Translations under genes and position numbers: made by a program
Notes under the pieces: model-generated
What the model was told of the DNA's origin: nothing
Seen by the model: only the letters and a program-made list of their open reading frames with translations
Database searches by the model: none
Assembly: GCA_013398295.1 (NCBI GenBank)
Contig: VZSF01005548.1
Span: 330,440-394,439, forward strand
Direction: 5' to 3'
Source of the DNA: Chionis minor
Lineage: Eukaryota > Chordata > Aves > Charadriiformes > Chionididae
DNA length: 64,000 bases
In this document: piece by piece, positions 38,197-49,374 of the stretch
How the letters are laid out: each line of letters begins with the position of its first letter
How positions within the stretch are numbered: the stretch's first letter is position 1

Positions 38197-39582
38197 TCCC
38201 CCTCTCCTTGTTTTTGAGCAGTTTTACAGCATGTCTGGCACCCAGATTTTGGATCCATACTTTCTTTTGTCCTCAACAGACAATATTTTCCCATGTGTGG
38301 AAGAACACTTCTGGTACTTAGGATGCATGTGTGTAATTTGCTGCAGCCTTCTTGCATATACAACAAAAATTTCTGATTTCAGTTTGTCGTTAATCAAAGT
38401 CTGTCACAGTGGAATTTCTTGTTTCTCAATGATTATTAGGCATATTATCGTGGTCTTGCATAGTCACTGTCAGAATCTTACCTGGCAGTATCCCTGAAGG
38501 CACTTTGCAAGCCTTCCTTCAAAATTATTTTAGTAACCACAGAATCTGGAAGTGCATATATCTGTGTATCATGTTTATACTTCCCCTTAATGTTACATTA
38601 AATGATGTTTGCCAGATGGCACTGTAAAAAGCATTGATTCACAGTATTGATAGAATCTCAGTCCTTTAGTCTGTTGGTGTATATTGTTCCCACCCATCCA
38701 AATTTACTAATGTATTTGTTTGCTCTTTCTGTCCTGTGTGTGAGTAGTAAAAGTTGCCATGTGCAATCTTAAACCCAGGTCGTCTTTGATGTAGTTTTGC
38801 AGTCACATGGCTGAGAAATGCATGTCCATTTCAGAAATCCTTTCGCAACACCTTTGTTAATGAAATGCACTGCAACTTCAGCAGATTTAGAGGGGACGAG
38901 AACAGCATGAAAATAAACCTATGTAAAGGCTTGACATTATTATGTTTACATTAATGAACTTGATTGGTCTTGACGGCACAGATTTTATTGTGTCAATTTA
39001 ACAGGCTGCTTTGTCTGGTGGGCTTCATGTGAGACTCACCACGGTTGTATTTTTTGAAATTTCTATTTTTAGTATTTAAATTACTCTAATCTGTTTGTAG
39101 CCTTCATTCCACATTAGGAAAGAACCCTATATGAAAGTAAAAAACCACTCATGTGCAAGGGTAGTATTTCTTTTCATCACTGTTAAAAGTAACTGATCTA
39201 GTTAGTTACTCTAAGGCTGGTCTAAAATCAATGTAAGTTTTCCTGTAACTGAACGTTTCCCCACCTTGTGTTTTAAGCTGGGATTTGTTTTGTTTTGGTT
39301 TTATTTTTGAATAATTCAGTCAGCGGCATTGCTGTTCTGTAAACTTTCCTGTGATTTTTAGAGGTACTTCTTTACAATATATCATCTTATTGCCATGAAC
39401 TGCAGTAGCTAACTTAAAGTAACTGCCTGTAGAGAAGTACTGATCAAGTGCAGTCTTTTGTGGGGGAGATTTGGGAATAGGGTTTGATCTAGAAATGCTT
39501 TGGTTTCATTCAATATGTTATTGCAAAGCAATTCGATTATCTTTGAAAGGCCGTGTTAGTCAGGGTAGGTTTCTGGAGACTG

Positions 39583-40967
39583 TAATAAAGCAAATGTAAC
39601 CCCTGTCTTCAAGAAGGGGAACTATGGGCTGGTCAGCCTCACCTCGGGAGGTGAGAACGTGTTGGAACAACTGATCCTGGAAACCATTCCCAGAAATATG
39701 AAGGATAAGAAGGTTGTTGGAAGTATTCATCATGGTTTTATGAAGGGTAAATCATTCTTAACAAACCTGATAGCCTTCTGTAATGAGGTGACTGGTTTGA
39801 TGGATGAGAGGAGAGTAATGGATGCTGTTTACCCTGCTTTCAGTAAGGCTTTTGACGCTATTTCTCTTAATATCGTAATAGACAAGCAGAGGAAATATAG
39901 GTTGGATAAGTGGACAGTGAAGTGGATTGAAAACTAGCTGAATGGCCGGACCCAGAGAGTTGTGATGACTGGCGTGAAGTCCAACTGGAGGCAAGTCACT
40001 AGTGGTATACCTCAGGGATCCATCCTGGGGTCAATACCATTTAACAGCTGCATTAATGACCTAGATGGTGGGACAGAGTGCACCCTCATCAAGTTCTCTC
40101 ATGACAAAACTGTGAGGAGTGGCTGATAACACCAGATGGTTGTGCCACCATTCAGAGGGACCTGGACATGCTGAATAAATGGGCAGAGACGAACCTCAGG
40201 ACTTTGAGCAAGGGGAAATAAAACCCCCTGTACCTGGGAAAGAATGGTCCCCTGCACCGGTATATGCTGGAGACCAGTCAGCTGGAAAGTGGCTCTGCAG
40301 AGAAGGACCTTGGAATCCTAGTGAACACCAAGCTGACCATGAACCAGGAAGACACCCTTGCAGTAAAGGCGGCCAACAGCAACTTGCACTGCATTAGGAA
40401 TGGCGTGAACATCAGATTGAGAGAGGGATCTTGTCTATCTACTCAGCCCTGAAGCGACCACACCTAGAGGGTTGGGTCCCATCCTGGGCTCCCAAGTACA
40501 AGAGAGTTTTGGCCATGCTGGCATGAGTCCAGCAACGGGCCATGAAGATGACTAAGGCACTGGAGTATCTTTCCTATGAAGAGAAGTTATATGAGAGCTG
40601 GGACTGTTCAGCCTAGAGAAGGTTTTGGGGGGTGGGGAGGCTCTGATCTTATCAACGTATATAGATACCTGACAGGAGGAGATGAAGGTAAGAGTGTCCA
40701 GCTCTTCTTGGTAGTGTTCAGTGGCAGTATAGGAGGCAATGGGTGCAAAGTAAAATGCAAGACAGTCCATCTAAACACAAGAAAAAAATTTTTATACTTG
40801 CGAGGGTGGTCAAATACTAGAACAGGCTGCCCAGAGAGGTTGTGGAGAGAGACAAAACCTGACTTTAAAATGGTCCTGGGTAGCTTGCTCTGGGTGACTC
40901 TGCTTGAGCAGGATGGGATGGATAAGGTGACCTCAAGAGGTCCCTTCCAACTCAAAGATTCTGTGAT
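39583..40967 (+). mobile_element. CR1 LINE, 5'-truncated, sense orientation
   Basis: The copy begins inside ORF2 near the start of the reverse transcriptase domain and runs to the CR1 3' end. Order: NYGLVSLTS-like block (about 39625), GFMKGKSFLTNLIAF (39733-39779), the SKAFD block (39840-39858), KWTVKWIEN then a stop (39935), GIPQGSILG (40003-40030), a degenerate FADD site (about 40100), ESGSAEKDLGIL (40282-40317), DLINVYRYLTGG (40645-40680), the NTRTGCPERLW-type 3' segment (40815-40850), and the terminal GAGGTCCCTTCCAACT...GATTCTGTGAT at 40936-40967. About 1.4 kb of the family's usual 4-5 kb is present, typical of 5' truncation on insertion. Stops and frameshifts make it inactive. Confidence 0.95.
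39659..39937 (+). pseudogene. CR1 reverse transcriptase, broken
   Basis: This is the best-preserved open piece, 92 codons ending at a TAG after WIEN where the family continues with a leucine-asparagine-glycine block. Motif A reads YPAFSKAFDAIS, so the aspartate expected two residues before SKAFD is alanine. Downstream, in the same frame, GIPQGS is intact but the catalytic FADD reads FSHD. Two metal-binding positions are therefore lost. The remaining ORF2 pieces lie in another frame (40264-40452 and 40576-40995). No enzyme could be made. Confidence 0.9.
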
Positions 40968-41660
40968 ATGCCTTGACAAGAAAAGTCACTCTTGAATTGG
41001 CCCTTGTTTTGGACTTCCCTTGTAGCACATGTAAACACGCAGTACAGCATGACATCTGCTTAATAGCATTGCTTAGCAATTTAGATTGTCTTTGCCTTCC
41101 TCTACCAGGTCTGTTAGCATTGCAACACTTTTGGTCAGAAATTTATGTCACCTTCTAATGCCCCTTGGTAATTGCACTGCTTTTCCAAGTATTTCTAGCC
41201 GCGGTACTGACTGATTCCAAGTTGTGGGTTTAGGAATTACAGAAAAGTAGTGTAAAATGTGATCTTACCAGATCTCACCAAAATGTGACTTACAACATAG
41301 TCTTGTGTTGTTTCAGTGACTTAGGAGGAGTAAGTCTTGTTCTTAGCAGGTAGCCAAGTAAATGAGTTGAAATCAAGAGATTTCTTTGGGAGCTTGAAAG
41401 GCATCTATTTCCAAGGAAGATAGTGCCATCTTTGATGTGCAGTGTATGTACATTTTTCTATAGCAAAATAAATATCCTCAGAATATGGGGCTGATTTGTT
41501 TTCTTAGGTCAAAGCTGTAAAAGGGCACATTCAGTAACTTCCATTTTGTTTTCCTGCATTTATGACAAGCTTAGTGTAGTCCCAAATTTGTGTGTTTTCC
41601 TTAACTATAGGTGTGAAGGAAAAGTAAGAATGAATCACTGAATTGGTCTTTTTGCCCTTT

Positions 41661-41692
41661 TCTCTCTCTCTCTCTCTCTTTTTTTTTTTTTT
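41661..41692 (+). repeat. (TC)n microsatellite followed by a T run
   Basis: Nine TC units from 41661 are followed by about 14 T bases to 41692. It is a simple sequence repeat with a pyrimidine-only strand. It could act as a polypyrimidine tract, but no AG acceptor with an open exon follows closely. Confidence 0.85.
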
Positions 41693-44600
41693 AAATCATA
41701 AAGAATAGTGTTTTCTGATTTGGTTAATGAACTGTGTATCAGTTAAAAAGGAATGGTAAATAAAGCTCACATTTGGGTCAAAATTCATCATTGCAGGTAT
41801 CTATCATTTCACTACCAATGCAACCTTGTTACTGGAATCCATTGGGAACACATTCCCATGTAACCTAAATAAACCTGCTTTCTCTTAGCAGCATTTTGTT
41901 AACAGATGTAGCCCAGAGACTGAACTTTGCAGATTGTGTATGGGAATTGAGATGTTTCATCTAAATTCAATAAACGTTAACAGCAGTTAACTAATTGCAC
42001 AAAAAATATATCCCAAATTGTGAGGAAATAAAGTTACCATTTATGGTTCTGCTTTTTTGTCTTTTTCAACCTAGAGCTTCTTGGGGTTGTTGATATTTCA
42101 AAAGGGAAAGTGATGCCATTTGACTTTAATTTTAGTTGTTCAAGTTCACAGTTGTTCTAAATCTTGCTACAGATCATTGCAAAAAAGACAGTGCACGTAT
42201 TTGAAAGCAGAAAACGTTGTCAAATAGACTCACACGATAACTTTATTTTTTCAAAATAACTGTATTTTTTCAAAACTATAGTGTTTGAATAAACATTAAA
42301 CAGGTTGAAAAAGCTGAAAAATCATGTTAAAATTGCTTCAGGCTGATGTGAATTAGATGTCCAGCACTTAAGCACTTGCACTGTTCTCATTGACCTTGAC
42401 AGCAATTAGAAAGGTCATATTTCTCTGTAGGGAACTGGAGTCTGAACAATTTATCTACTGTGCTAGAAGTAAAGAGACCTTACTTGTACATGCGCACAAC
42501 TAGGAGTCTTCCTTTTTAAAGCAAAACTTTCTGTGACTATTGCAAATAAAACCAGTTTTAATTTATATTGAATTATTTCAGGTCTCATGAAAGAAAATGA
42601 CTAAGCCAGGATGTATGGTGGTTTTTTAACTCCATGAACATGAATCTTGTTGAAGGCTGCCAGTTTTACTCTGGTAGAGATTGCTGAGAGGCTTTTTTTT
42701 TTTTTTTCCTTTTCTTTTTTCTCTCTTTTTAAGTTAGCGTATAGCAAGAACAGTATTCTGTCGTGTGTCATGTGCACTGCTCTTCTGAGGAAAGATAAAC
42801 AGCTACACAGGTAACTAGTCCTACTGGAGAATGAGCAGAGAGTGTTCCTAGAATAATAGCAATGCTGAGTATTTGTAATGGCTGCTTTTGGGCAAGTATG
42901 GTTGTGGTTCAGGAAACGTTTCTTTGATGTGGGATCATTAATGGTGGGATACAGTAAGTAAATGTAGGACCAACCAGGATTTATGTTTTTGTATTTTAAC
43001 TGCGTATCTAATTCGTGTTGTTGAACACACGTTTTTATATACAGATTGTTTTAGAATAATAAACTGTTACCAGTGCCTCAAACTCAGTAATTAATCAGGC
43101 CATGTAAATTGCCTTTTGTAAAGCTTAGGCACTATCTTTCAGTACCATGTTTTTGATAATATGGCTTATTTTTTTCTCTATTGCTTTTTCACTTTTCCCT
43201 ATTTCACTCTTTAATATGTTAGTTTATTCTGTCCTTTTCGCACCAAAAATATAATATGAAGAAATGCTGACATGTTTCACAGTGGCCTCTTCCAGCACTT
43301 TTTTGTGGAAGTACAGTGATGGATTCTTCTGAGTGCTGAAGTAAGATTTTTCATTAGATCAGGTGGAAGCAAATAGAATTTAACTTTTCCTTCAACTGTT
43401 GTAATTGGAGCATCTCCATTGCCAAAGGGGAATAGCTACCCAGTACAGTTTCCATAGCAGCAAGTTGAACCAGTAATGATTTTTTTCAGTGTAGTGTGTC
43501 TAATTGTAGAAGGTGGAACTCAAAATGCATGAAGAGGACTTCCTTCCCTTTCTATAGGGTCCTTTGTATAGTTTCTTTTTTGAGAAATGTCCCAAGTTTT
43601 ACTTCCAAATGGGTTGAAGGCTGTAGGCATTTCTCTCACTGACTCTGAGGACATTTGAGTATTCTGTCAAAAGGGTTTTAGTTAGTAGTGAACAACTTTC
43701 ACCAGTCCCCTGCATGGAGCAGGACTTCTCATAGAGAATATAAATTTTTTTCCAACAATTTCTTTGTGCTTTATTTTTTGATACAACCATGAATAAGGGA
43801 AATGAGAATATTTTCTTTTGGGAGATTAAGTCTCTCTATCACTTGCAGTTCGGATAAAGAAGAGCCTAATGCATTCAGAAAATACATTACATATTTATTG
43901 TTATTATATTTTAAGTTTTTTCTTCTTTGAGATGGTAGCCTGTAGGAGATAAAGGAGACCAACAGTTAATTCCCACACATATGTAGTTCAGATCCTCTTT
44001 CTTTTCTGAGATTCTTCATGAAGATGCCAATTGCAGTGATTAGTTTGAGAGGTATCTGATGACAGCGAGGATTCAGCTACCAGCTCCGTGAAAGTTTTTT
44101 CATTCAATTTTATACACTTTGTATAGCACTAGCAACTCAGAATGGATTTCTGCAGATACCCTGGAGACATGCGGATCCTAGTTCCATTAGCATTCCCATG
44201 GTTTATTCATGATACATAGATGTCTTAGTTTGTCAGGGAGTATCAAGTGGATATCAGAAGGGTTTTTTTGCCATTACAAAGTAATTTTGCTTGTCAGGTT
44301 AAACTGTAATAGCTAATAACTTCAAGTTTTTAATTTCTTTTATGTTGACCTGCCTAGGGAATAACATTTATTTTCTTTAATTAGAAATAAGTTAAATGTA
44401 AGCTAGCACTTCCTAATTAACTTTGTGCTGGAGAATGACTGCGAGTGACAATGATAGATTCTTCGAGATTTTTAGGACGGTAAAAATGTATTCCACAACT
44501 CATGTTCTGTATGGTATAGCATCCAAAAGAGATCAGTTAGTCTGCTGTGTTTTAGTGGTTTATACTGAAAAGAACTCATTATCCTGTAAATATTTCGGTA

Positions 44601-45261
44601 GTTTGTAAAAGTTAATATAGGGCATGTATTTTTTATGACTTATAATAGTATAAATGTTTACTGAGGGTTTCATTCAGATGTAGTATCATTTTAGTATAAA
44701 CTGTTAAGCTCTTATTATATAAGATCAATATTTAAGAATTGGATTTAGGTATTTAATTTTACAAGATACATAGCTTTACCAAACATAAAAATATTCCTTC
44801 GATACATATTTTTCACCTCTAAATGGAGTACAAGTTCATTGTCCCTTGGAAGAAAAAGTAGCATCTTTATTTGGGCTCACAGTGCTTTTCATAGGTTACA
44901 GCTAAGTGCTTTGTGACATCCAAGCATGTCTTCTGTAACCAAAACATTTTGGTTTAGAGCTTGAATTCAGTAAAATATCAAAACTTTGAGCAAACATAGA
45001 CATCTTATGTGTTCACCCTGTAAACTGACTTTGAGTAGTCTTCCATTATTTTTAAATATTGGTGGAGTATTGTTTAAATTTCCAGAAGTATGAGGCCAAG
45101 TTAAAAATAAACAGTTGCCAATACGTTCAGTAGCAGAGGAAGGAAGCTGTCTATAGCAAATTGGTTCTGTCACTGTCATGAGCAGATTGCCCAGTCCCTA
45201 AATGTTGTCTTTTGTTCTACTCCATTGACTGTGAACAACTCTAACTTGGGTTCTGAAGATT

Positions 45262-45312
45262 TATTGCCACAGATAAATTTTGTGGCAATAGCCTTTTGAT
45301 CTTCTAGATCAA
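45262..45312. repeat. Two adjacent short hairpins
   Basis: TATTGCCACA (45262-45271) pairs perfectly with TGTGGCAATA (45281-45290) across nine bases. Immediately after, TTGATCT (45296-45302) pairs with AGATCAA (45306-45312) across TCT. The stems are too short for a microRNA precursor. No family was recognised. Confidence 0.5.
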
Positions 45313-45973
45313 GATTGAATTATAATGCATACCAGACTTTCAAGTTTTGAGTTTTCAGCTTTAGAGCTGTTTTTCTTTTTAAGTAACTACTGTCAACATA
45401 TCTTTATTTTAAAATACCTTAAACTTTGTATCATTTACTCTAATCTTCAAGTAGACTTAAGATATGATTCTCTACAACCAACTGCTCGTTAAATATTTAC
45501 TCCTTATTGATAATGCATAGGTTAGGCATTCATAAAACTTCAAGTGTTCATATTTACAGAAAACCAAATTTAATATAGCTTTGCAAGCATATTTTCCCTG
45601 TTTTATTTGTATGGCATTATTTTCACTTACATGACAGATGAGTATATTGGCTAGAAATTCTTTATCGAATAGTATACAAAAATATGTGGCAATGTAAGGT
45701 GCCAGGATGATAGATAGTGTTTGGCAAAATGCTTATGACAGTGTGTTTCAATCATATGCGGACTTAATTCTTGTCTTCAGATCTCACTGTTGAACTGGAT
45801 AAGCCTAAATGAGATCTGTATGTTTTTTGCCCTTTATGTCATGGAACAAACTAAATGATTAATAGCACACAAGAGCAAGGTGATTGATAGCATGACGTGA
45901 AAAGCATCTTTGTTTTCAAACATTGCAAATGTGGATGCTGATGGGATTTTTTCTTTTTGCTTCTATTTCTTAG

Positions 45974-46060
45974 GCCTTGCATTAGGACTAGTAAAGAGCC
46001 TGACTGAAATTGCCATCTGAAATGCAAGCAAACTGTGCTCAGATTTCACCAGGGTGGCAG
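45974..46060 (+). other. Candidate non-coding exon of 87 bases
   Basis: A long pyrimidine tract ending TTCTATTTCTTAG precedes 45974, and GGCAG|GTATGT stands at the other end. All three frames are closed by stops (for example TAG within the first twelve bases of frame 1), so it could only be untranslated or lncRNA. There is no other support. Confidence 0.12.
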
Positions 46061-47181
46061 GTATGTGACACGTCCTACTTGCCTATCAGACAGCCTCTTC
46101 TTAGTGCTCTGCTGGTTTTTTTTAGAGTCGATGCAACATGCCACCACAATTTCTGCCATGAAGGTAGTTTTCAGTACTTGCTCGATCTGGCGGTCTTAGA
46201 GCAGTGCTTCTTTCTGAGCAGACCTCTGTAATTTTACCCAGAGGTTGTACCTAAAGTTGCATTGATTGAATGGCCTTTCCTATAGTTGCTGGGTTTACCT
46301 GGTTATATTCAGAACTTTTCTTGCTAAGACATTATAATTTGTCTTCAAAAAGATGTATTTAGTTACTTAGAAAGCTAAGAGAGAATCTAGTTTTTTAAAA
46401 AAGTAAACTATTACAATTTAATTAAACTGACAGGGGAAATAAAAAGGAAAGGTGCCTCAAACACTTGTTTTGCTTGTAGAGAAAAAGGAGTCTACACAAA
46501 CTCGAGTAAAGAGTAAATTTGAGCTAGCTGAAGGAATGGTCTAATTCATGCACATTTTAACAGACTTTTTTCTTTGCATTATTTTGTTCTTTTGCCTTTA
46601 TTTTGAAATTCATGGCTTGTTGTGCCTTTTCCCCTGATTATGCATCACCTTTTGAGGAAATGGCAATGAAGTATGAGGGGGATCTCTTTTTTTCTTTATT
46701 TTTCTTTTTTAATGCCTCATTTAACAGACATATTTCTTATGCAGCTTAATATAAAATTTAATGCAATGTAAAAATCCTGTCTTTCTTGTGGTTGAGTTCA
46801 TTTGCCTTGTAAAGAAGACATAAAACATCTTTTTCACAAACAACGTTTTTCTCAGAACATTTTTAGTCATGTTCTTCCCCCAGTTGATTTTTTCCATGAG
46901 TATGCCTTTCCAAAATTATGTGCCTGAAAAACAAACCAAATTTGATTATTATCCTAGAATATGTGCAGACGGGTTTTTTTGTCAGACCCGATATATCTTT
47001 TTGTTCTTCATTTTTATACTAAATGAAAAAGAGAAAATGTTTTTAATGTTAATCCAGAATAAAACATACACAAATCAATTCATTAAATGTTACTCATCTT
47101 TGTTACAAAAAGTGGTCAATGTTTCATACTCCTAGAGCTCTGTAAAGAGCAATATTAATGAAAATGTCTTTTTCTTTTTTG

Positions 47182-47227
47182 CTGTTTTTTGGGGTGGTTT
47201 TGTTGGTTTTTTGGTTTTCTTTTTTTA
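47182..47227 (+). repeat. GT-rich low-complexity tract
   Basis: T runs with GGGG, GG and GG interruptions followed by a C and an AT-rich stretch. It has the same orientation (T/G on plus) as the other three. Confidence 0.55.
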
Positions 47228-48253
47228 AATATAAGATTTTTCAGGAAAGGCTGTGTCTGGTGTTCATGAAGTCAGATTTCAGAATCTAGTCACCTCAGAT
47301 GCCTCGGATTAGATACAGGTTCTTGCTGTGGCTTTGCAGTCTTCTGGGGAAATTAAGATAGCGATAAACTGTCATAGTAACTGAAAACCTCAGATTTCTG
47401 TTGCGTGGTTTTAGCCAGCTGAAAATTTGGTGCTTCCAGCTGGAGTCAGGGGGAAGTGACCATTTCATCACCAGGGAAGTGACCCATGCCATCCTAAAGT
47501 AGGTGCCTTCAGTAGGGAGAATGAGTTTGTTTTTGGAATGGCTGACTACAGAACGAGGTAGAATGACTGGCTTGGAATAGACGTCTAACTGTAAAGGAAA
47601 GTTTTAACTCTCCTTTTGACTGATCTAGGTAATGAGACAAATCACACAGACTATTTTTATGTTCAGGCTCTTAGTCATGCTTTCACTTTGTTGTTTTAAT
47701 AAGATGTTAATCTCAATGAAATTGTTTGTATTTACATCATATAATCCAAAACCAATATTCTCTCATATTTCTTCCTCTTTATTCTCATATTTTTCCTGAT
47801 CTCTTGGTTTATTCATTTTCACCACCTGAAAGAACAGCAGCAATACAAAATGCACATTTACTTGTACTTGAAATCTGCATCTGTATGCTCATAAGATAAA
47901 GTAAATGTTTGGACATGTTTCACACATGAAGAGTGCATAGTTTCCTTGGTAATGTAATTCATACTGGGTATATATTCAGCTTAATGGTATATGTTCAACC
48001 TTCATATGGAGACATCTCTGTTCTATTCAAAACTGTATTGCAAGCCTTAACTGATTTCAAACTTCCATTCATTGCTGATGGTATGAAGAGTTTCTTGAAG
48101 TGGATAGGTGATCAAATACCAATCCTATTGTCAAGAATAAGTTACTCTTCCCAAGAGAAGACAGAAAACTGTGTAGAAAAGTAGGATGAGTGGTGTCTTG
48201 ATGCATAGTGGTATCATGGATAATAAAGTTGCTCGTATATGGTTTCTGTTCCT

Positions 48254-48295
48254 TGAACTGAGTAAACCAGGGGGTGTTGTGACCCCCTGAGTTCA
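48254..48295. repeat. Bulged hairpin, 14 base pairs
   Basis: CAGGGGGT (48268-48275) pairs with ACCCCCTG (48282-48289) across GTTGTG. The flanks TGAACT (48254-48259) and AGTTCA (48290-48295) also pair, leaving an eight-base bulge on the left side only. The G/C-rich inner stem stands out in AT-rich surroundings. Confidence 0.55.
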
Positions 48296-49223
48296 TGTTT
48301 TTTGTGCTGTTTGGGATTCTAGCTCAGTAACCAGGATATTGACAAGGGTTTAAAATACACCACACATCTGTTTGCAACTGCCTAATTTTGATGGTGAATT
48401 TCCTGAAGAGTTATGGTAATATAAAGAATTGTGAGAGGATTAAAAGATTGTTGAAATTTCCAGCTAGCCTTCTCTTGCTGTGTTTTCTTTTGGATTCATG
48501 CAATCACTTGCATTAAGGTCAGCTGTTTTTAAAGTACTTACAGGAACCGATTTTTTGAGTTACAAGAGTCTTTTGTGATGACTCTAAATGTCAATAACTC
48601 ACTTGTTTAGCATTAAATGATCAACATACATGAAGATTCCCAGGCTAGCTAACTGTCTAGAACACAGAAATGGATTAGCTTTTGTGACTGCAGAACAAAT
48701 AATGTGAAACAACACACAATTAATTACACATTTCAGCACTATAAATTTGAAGAGATATAGCTAATAGGTTGCAGGACTGCTTGTTGACTTGATGAACATA
48801 TCAGGAGTGTTGACACCTGGGGAACAGTGAACTGATAAATTGAAGATTATCTGCTTTTTCTCAATCTCTGGTCATTTATTTACTCAGCAACCCACACATT
48901 ACTGGTTTGTTGCTGCTCTTACTAGGTTCTGTCGTTCTAGGACAGGTGGTGTTTTTTGTTTGTTTTTAACAAGAGAAAGACTGGGAAACGCTTCTGATGG
49001 CTTTTTTTCAGGCTGTTGATTAAATCTGATAGTAAGTTACTATGATAGTAGCTATGATGTTGATCCTGTCACTTGTTGATGGATTTTCTCTCTTATCTAC
49101 TGTATTTCATACTGGCAGCCTCGAAGAATTTGGAGAATTCTTTTATAGCCAATGAGAAAATATTAAAAAAATAATAGTAGAGGGAATAAAATGTTCTCAT
49201 AAGTAGGAAAGCTTTAAACTTAC

Positions 49224-49374
49224 CCTGATTTTCTTTTGCTTGCTTTTTCAGATATCTTTTCCGGCGTTTTTTTCCCAGTGTGTGTTCTCTTGCTTCCTCT
49301 TCCTCCCTGTCCTCACTCTTGTATAACCTTCCCCTTCCTGAGAAGCTTAGTATTTTCTTCTTCAGCACATTCAT
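49224..49374 (-). other. Candidate minus-strand first coding exon, charged peptide
   Basis: On the minus strand an ATG with A at -3 (49372-49374) opens 50 codons. They begin MNVLKKKILSFSGRGRLYK, continue through an acidic segment (SEDREEEEARE) and a basic segment (GKKRRKRYLKKQAK), and run into the donor CAGG|GTAAGTTT at 49223. The mixed acidic/basic make-up resembles a nuclear or nucleolar protein N-terminus with a localisation signal. It could equally come from the polypurine nature of this strand. Not recognised. If real, it would be a gene nested antisense in the presumed intron. Confidence 0.2.

Larger units (their letters stand above)
25100..39582. other. Presumed intronic sequence, no exon recognised apart from weak candidates
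   Basis: AT-rich DNA holding the GT-rich tracts and two candidate exons listed separately. It also holds homopolymer runs (T at 25837-25853, 34858-34870 and 35273-35289; A around 27203-27216), a ten-G run in a purine tract near 27383, and a 181-codon minus-strand ORF at 27446-27991 that begins at a non-ATG codon and resembles no protein I know. A short acceptor/donor pair at 28922-28961 encloses only 39 bases. I see no RNA gene. Confidence 0.45.

Noticed and set aside
40608..40979. 123-codon minus-strand ORF
   Set aside because: It is the antisense shadow of the plus-strand CR1 3' region.
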